Shown: in pieces, positions 62,691 through 64,000 of the stretch
Numbering within the stretch: the first letter of the stretch is position 1
How the letters are laid out: every line of letters starts with the position of its first letter
Assembly: GCF_047739745.1 (NCBI RefSeq)
Contig: NZ_JBLLVA010000022.1
Span: 31,510 to 95,509, forward strand
DNA length: 64,000 nucleotides
Source: Pseudaminobacter sp047739745
Lineage (GTDB): Bacteria; Pseudomonadota; Alphaproteobacteria; Rhizobiales; Rhizobiaceae
Direction of reading: 5' to 3'
Translations under genes and position numbers: made by a program
Notes under the pieces: model-generated
Database searches by the model: none
The model's input: the letters and a program-made list of their open reading frames with translations, nothing else
Told to the model about the DNA's origin: nothing

Positions 62691-63845
62691 TCATGCAGCC
62701 TTGTTGGCGACCGTGCCTTCTTCTTCCTCTTCTTCGGCGGTGTGCTGCGCCGACAGGAAATTGCCGACATGGCGCAGGCTGTCGAAATGGTCGCAGAACA
62801 CCTTGATGACCACAAGCAGCGGAACCGCGATCAATGCGCCGACAAAGCCCCATAGCCATGACCAGAAGGCGACCGCGACGAAGATCGCCACCGCATTGAT
62901 CTCGAGGCGCCGGCCGACGACCATCGGCGTCACGAACTGGCCTTCGATGACGTTGCAGCAGATGATGAAGGCGGGCGCGAGCAGCGCATAGGTGAGACTG
63001 TCAAACGAGACGATGGCGATGGCCGCCACCAGAAGGACGGTCATCAGCGCGCCGACATAGGGCAGGAAGTTGAGAAGCGCGGCCGCCGTGCCCCAGACAA
63101 AAGGCGTCGGCATGCCGATCGCCCAGAGGCCGAGCGCAACCACAAGGCCGAGCGCAACATTGATGATCGCCACGGTGAGCAGGTAGCGCGAAATCTCACG
63201 CTCGACGTCGTAGACCATGCGCAACGCGCGCTTCTTTTCGCTCATGCGCGTGAAGGACTGGATGATCTTCTCATAGAACATCGTGCCCGACGTGAGCAGG
63301 AAGAGCGACAGCACGAAGGTGATCGCCACAGTGGTTCCGGCCGACAGCAGGTTGCCGGCTGCCTGTGAGATTATCCCCGGCTGAGCCACCACCACCTTCT
63401 GCACGCCGGGCTCGCGTGCGCCGTCCGTTACCCGTTCGACCTGCTGGGAAATGTCCATCATTTGGTCGAGCGGATCGCGCAGCCGCGCAAGCCGTTCGGT
63501 CAGTTGGCGTCCGATGGTCGGCGCATTGTCGACAAGGTCGACCACGGGTCCGCTGAGCAGATAACCGGCCGTACCGATGCTGAGAACCGAGACCACGACC
63601 AGGATTGTCGCCGATATCGCCTCGGGAATGCCGCGTCGGCGCAGGAAGCGCACGATAGGGGTGAGCATCAGTGCGAGCATCAGCGCGAGGATGACCGGCA
63701 TGAAGAAATCACGCGCGAAATAGAGCGCGTAAACCGCCATGAACAGGAATATGCCGATCAACAGCGAACGCGTCAGCCTCATGTCGGCTGCGGTGCGCTC
63801 GGCTTCCGAGGGCACGGTCTCGGACGTGGCCACGTCATTCGCCAT
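62691..63845 (-). CDS. AI-2E family membrane transporter
   Basis: A 384-residue protein with the layout of the AI-2E family (PF01594): paired N-terminal helices (about 25-80), a large soluble loop and further helices in the second half, about eight in all. The PxPFVWG-like GMPTPFVWGTAAALLNFLPYVG is the family signature. The C-terminus is acidic. Members export diverse small molecules or act as Na+/H+ antiporters; the name does not mean AI-2 transport. ATG 63845 is chosen over 63902. Confidence 0.9.
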   Translation of the reverse strand: MANDVATSETVPSEAERTAADMRLTRSLLIGIFLFMAVYALYFARDFFMPVILALMLALMLTPIVRFLRRRGIPEAISATILVVVSVLSIGTAGYLLSGPVVDLVDNAPTIGRQLTERLARLRDPLDQMMDISQQVERVTDGAREPGVQKVVVAQPGIISQAAGNLLSAGTTVAITFVLSLFLLTSGTMFYEKIIQSFTRMSEKKRALRMVYDVEREISRYLLTVAIINVALGLVVALGLWAIGMPTPFVWGTAAALLNFLPYVGALMTVLLVAAIAIVSFDSLTYALLAPAFIICCNVIEGQFVTPMVVGRRLEINAVAIFVAVAFWSWLWGFVGALIAVPLLVVIKVFCDHFDSLRHVGNFLSAQHTAEEEEEEGTVANKAA

Positions 63846-63938
63846 AGTCAACCCCGGTCGGCGCGATCCTTGCGGCCACCAAAATCCCTTCAGGCGTCTC
63901 AATGCGGCTGAAGGGGGAAAGTTCCGCTGTGGGAGCTT

Positions 63939-64000
63939 AGAGCGGTTCAGGCCTTGACTGAATCGGAGGGGATTCCGGTTTTGGCTGTTTTGTGATTCAA
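63939..64000. repeat. Possible 5' part of a further palindromic repeat (window edge)
   Basis: The AGAGCGGTTCAG ... GATTCCGGTTTT run is similar in style to interspersed repeats in these genomes, but the window ends before a second arm can be seen. It lies upstream of the AI-2E gene, on the far side from its start. Confidence 0.3.

Overview
The window is a high-G+C chromosomal segment of an alphaproteobacterium of the order Hyphomicrobiales (Rhizobiales), most like Mesorhizobium or another Phyllobacteriaceae. The evidence is gene content and order: ylxR-infB-rbfA-truB-rpsO-pnp, irr divergent from fabA-fabB-fabI, recF/dnaN/dnaA/rpsT on one strand, a full tad/cpa pilus locus, a yejAABEF peptide importer, and ffs-dnaX-ybaB-recR. 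Intergenic palindromic repeats of a kind I associate with Mesorhizobium genomes fit this. Species cannot be fixed from the sequence alone. I see no rRNA, tRNA, insertion sequence, prophage or CRISPR array.

Layout. 1-7.6 kb: translation and RNA-decay operon, with structured untranslated regions around rpsO and pnp. 7.7-12.4 kb: an RsmC-like methyltransferase, the fabA-fabB-fabI genes for unsaturated fatty acid synthesis, and the iron/heme regulator irr. 12.3-21 kb: an SH3-domain secreted protein, a 2-hydroxyacid dehydrogenase, a MoeB/ThiF-like enzyme, then recF, dnaN, dnaA, an approximately 830-bp non-coding stretch with a DnaA box, rpsT and an enoyl-CoA hydratase. 21-35 kb: mutM and deoB, two TadE-like minor pilins, a free-standing secretin-N-terminal-like protein, then cpaA and cpaB-C-D-E-F-tadB-tadC, with tadD facing them. 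No Flp pilin gene is visible. 35-45 kb: a leucyl aminopeptidase, a carbohydrate block (otsB, a membrane-anchored otsA, a glycogen-debranching-type glucosidase, a GT4 glycosyltransferase), a MarR-like regulator overlapping a C40 peptidase, and a GhrA-like reductase. 45-53 kb: Yej ABC importer with two tandem binding proteins. 53-57 kb: membrane-anchored cytochrome c, kdsB, pheA, nudC and a HIT protein. 57-64 kb: SRP RNA, dnaX, ybaB, recR, a lytic transglycosylase, a luciferase-like monooxygenase and an AI-2E family permease.

How it works together: most of the window is conserved housekeeping. The accessory content is the Tad pilus machine, the trehalose/glycogen block and the oligopeptide/peptidoglycan-recycling group (aminopeptidase, C40 peptidase, Yej importer). 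I found no clearly new multi-gene system. The observations most worth checking are a perfect 9-bp hairpin that buries the otsA Shine-Dalgarno sequence, the N-terminal membrane anchor of OtsA, the Tat-type signal on only one of two tandem YejA paralogues, the pilin-less Tad locus with a free-standing secretin-N-domain protein, a 23-nt palindrome just upstream of irr, and four kinds of short repeat element, one of which is written into the 5' end of the transglycosylase reading frame.
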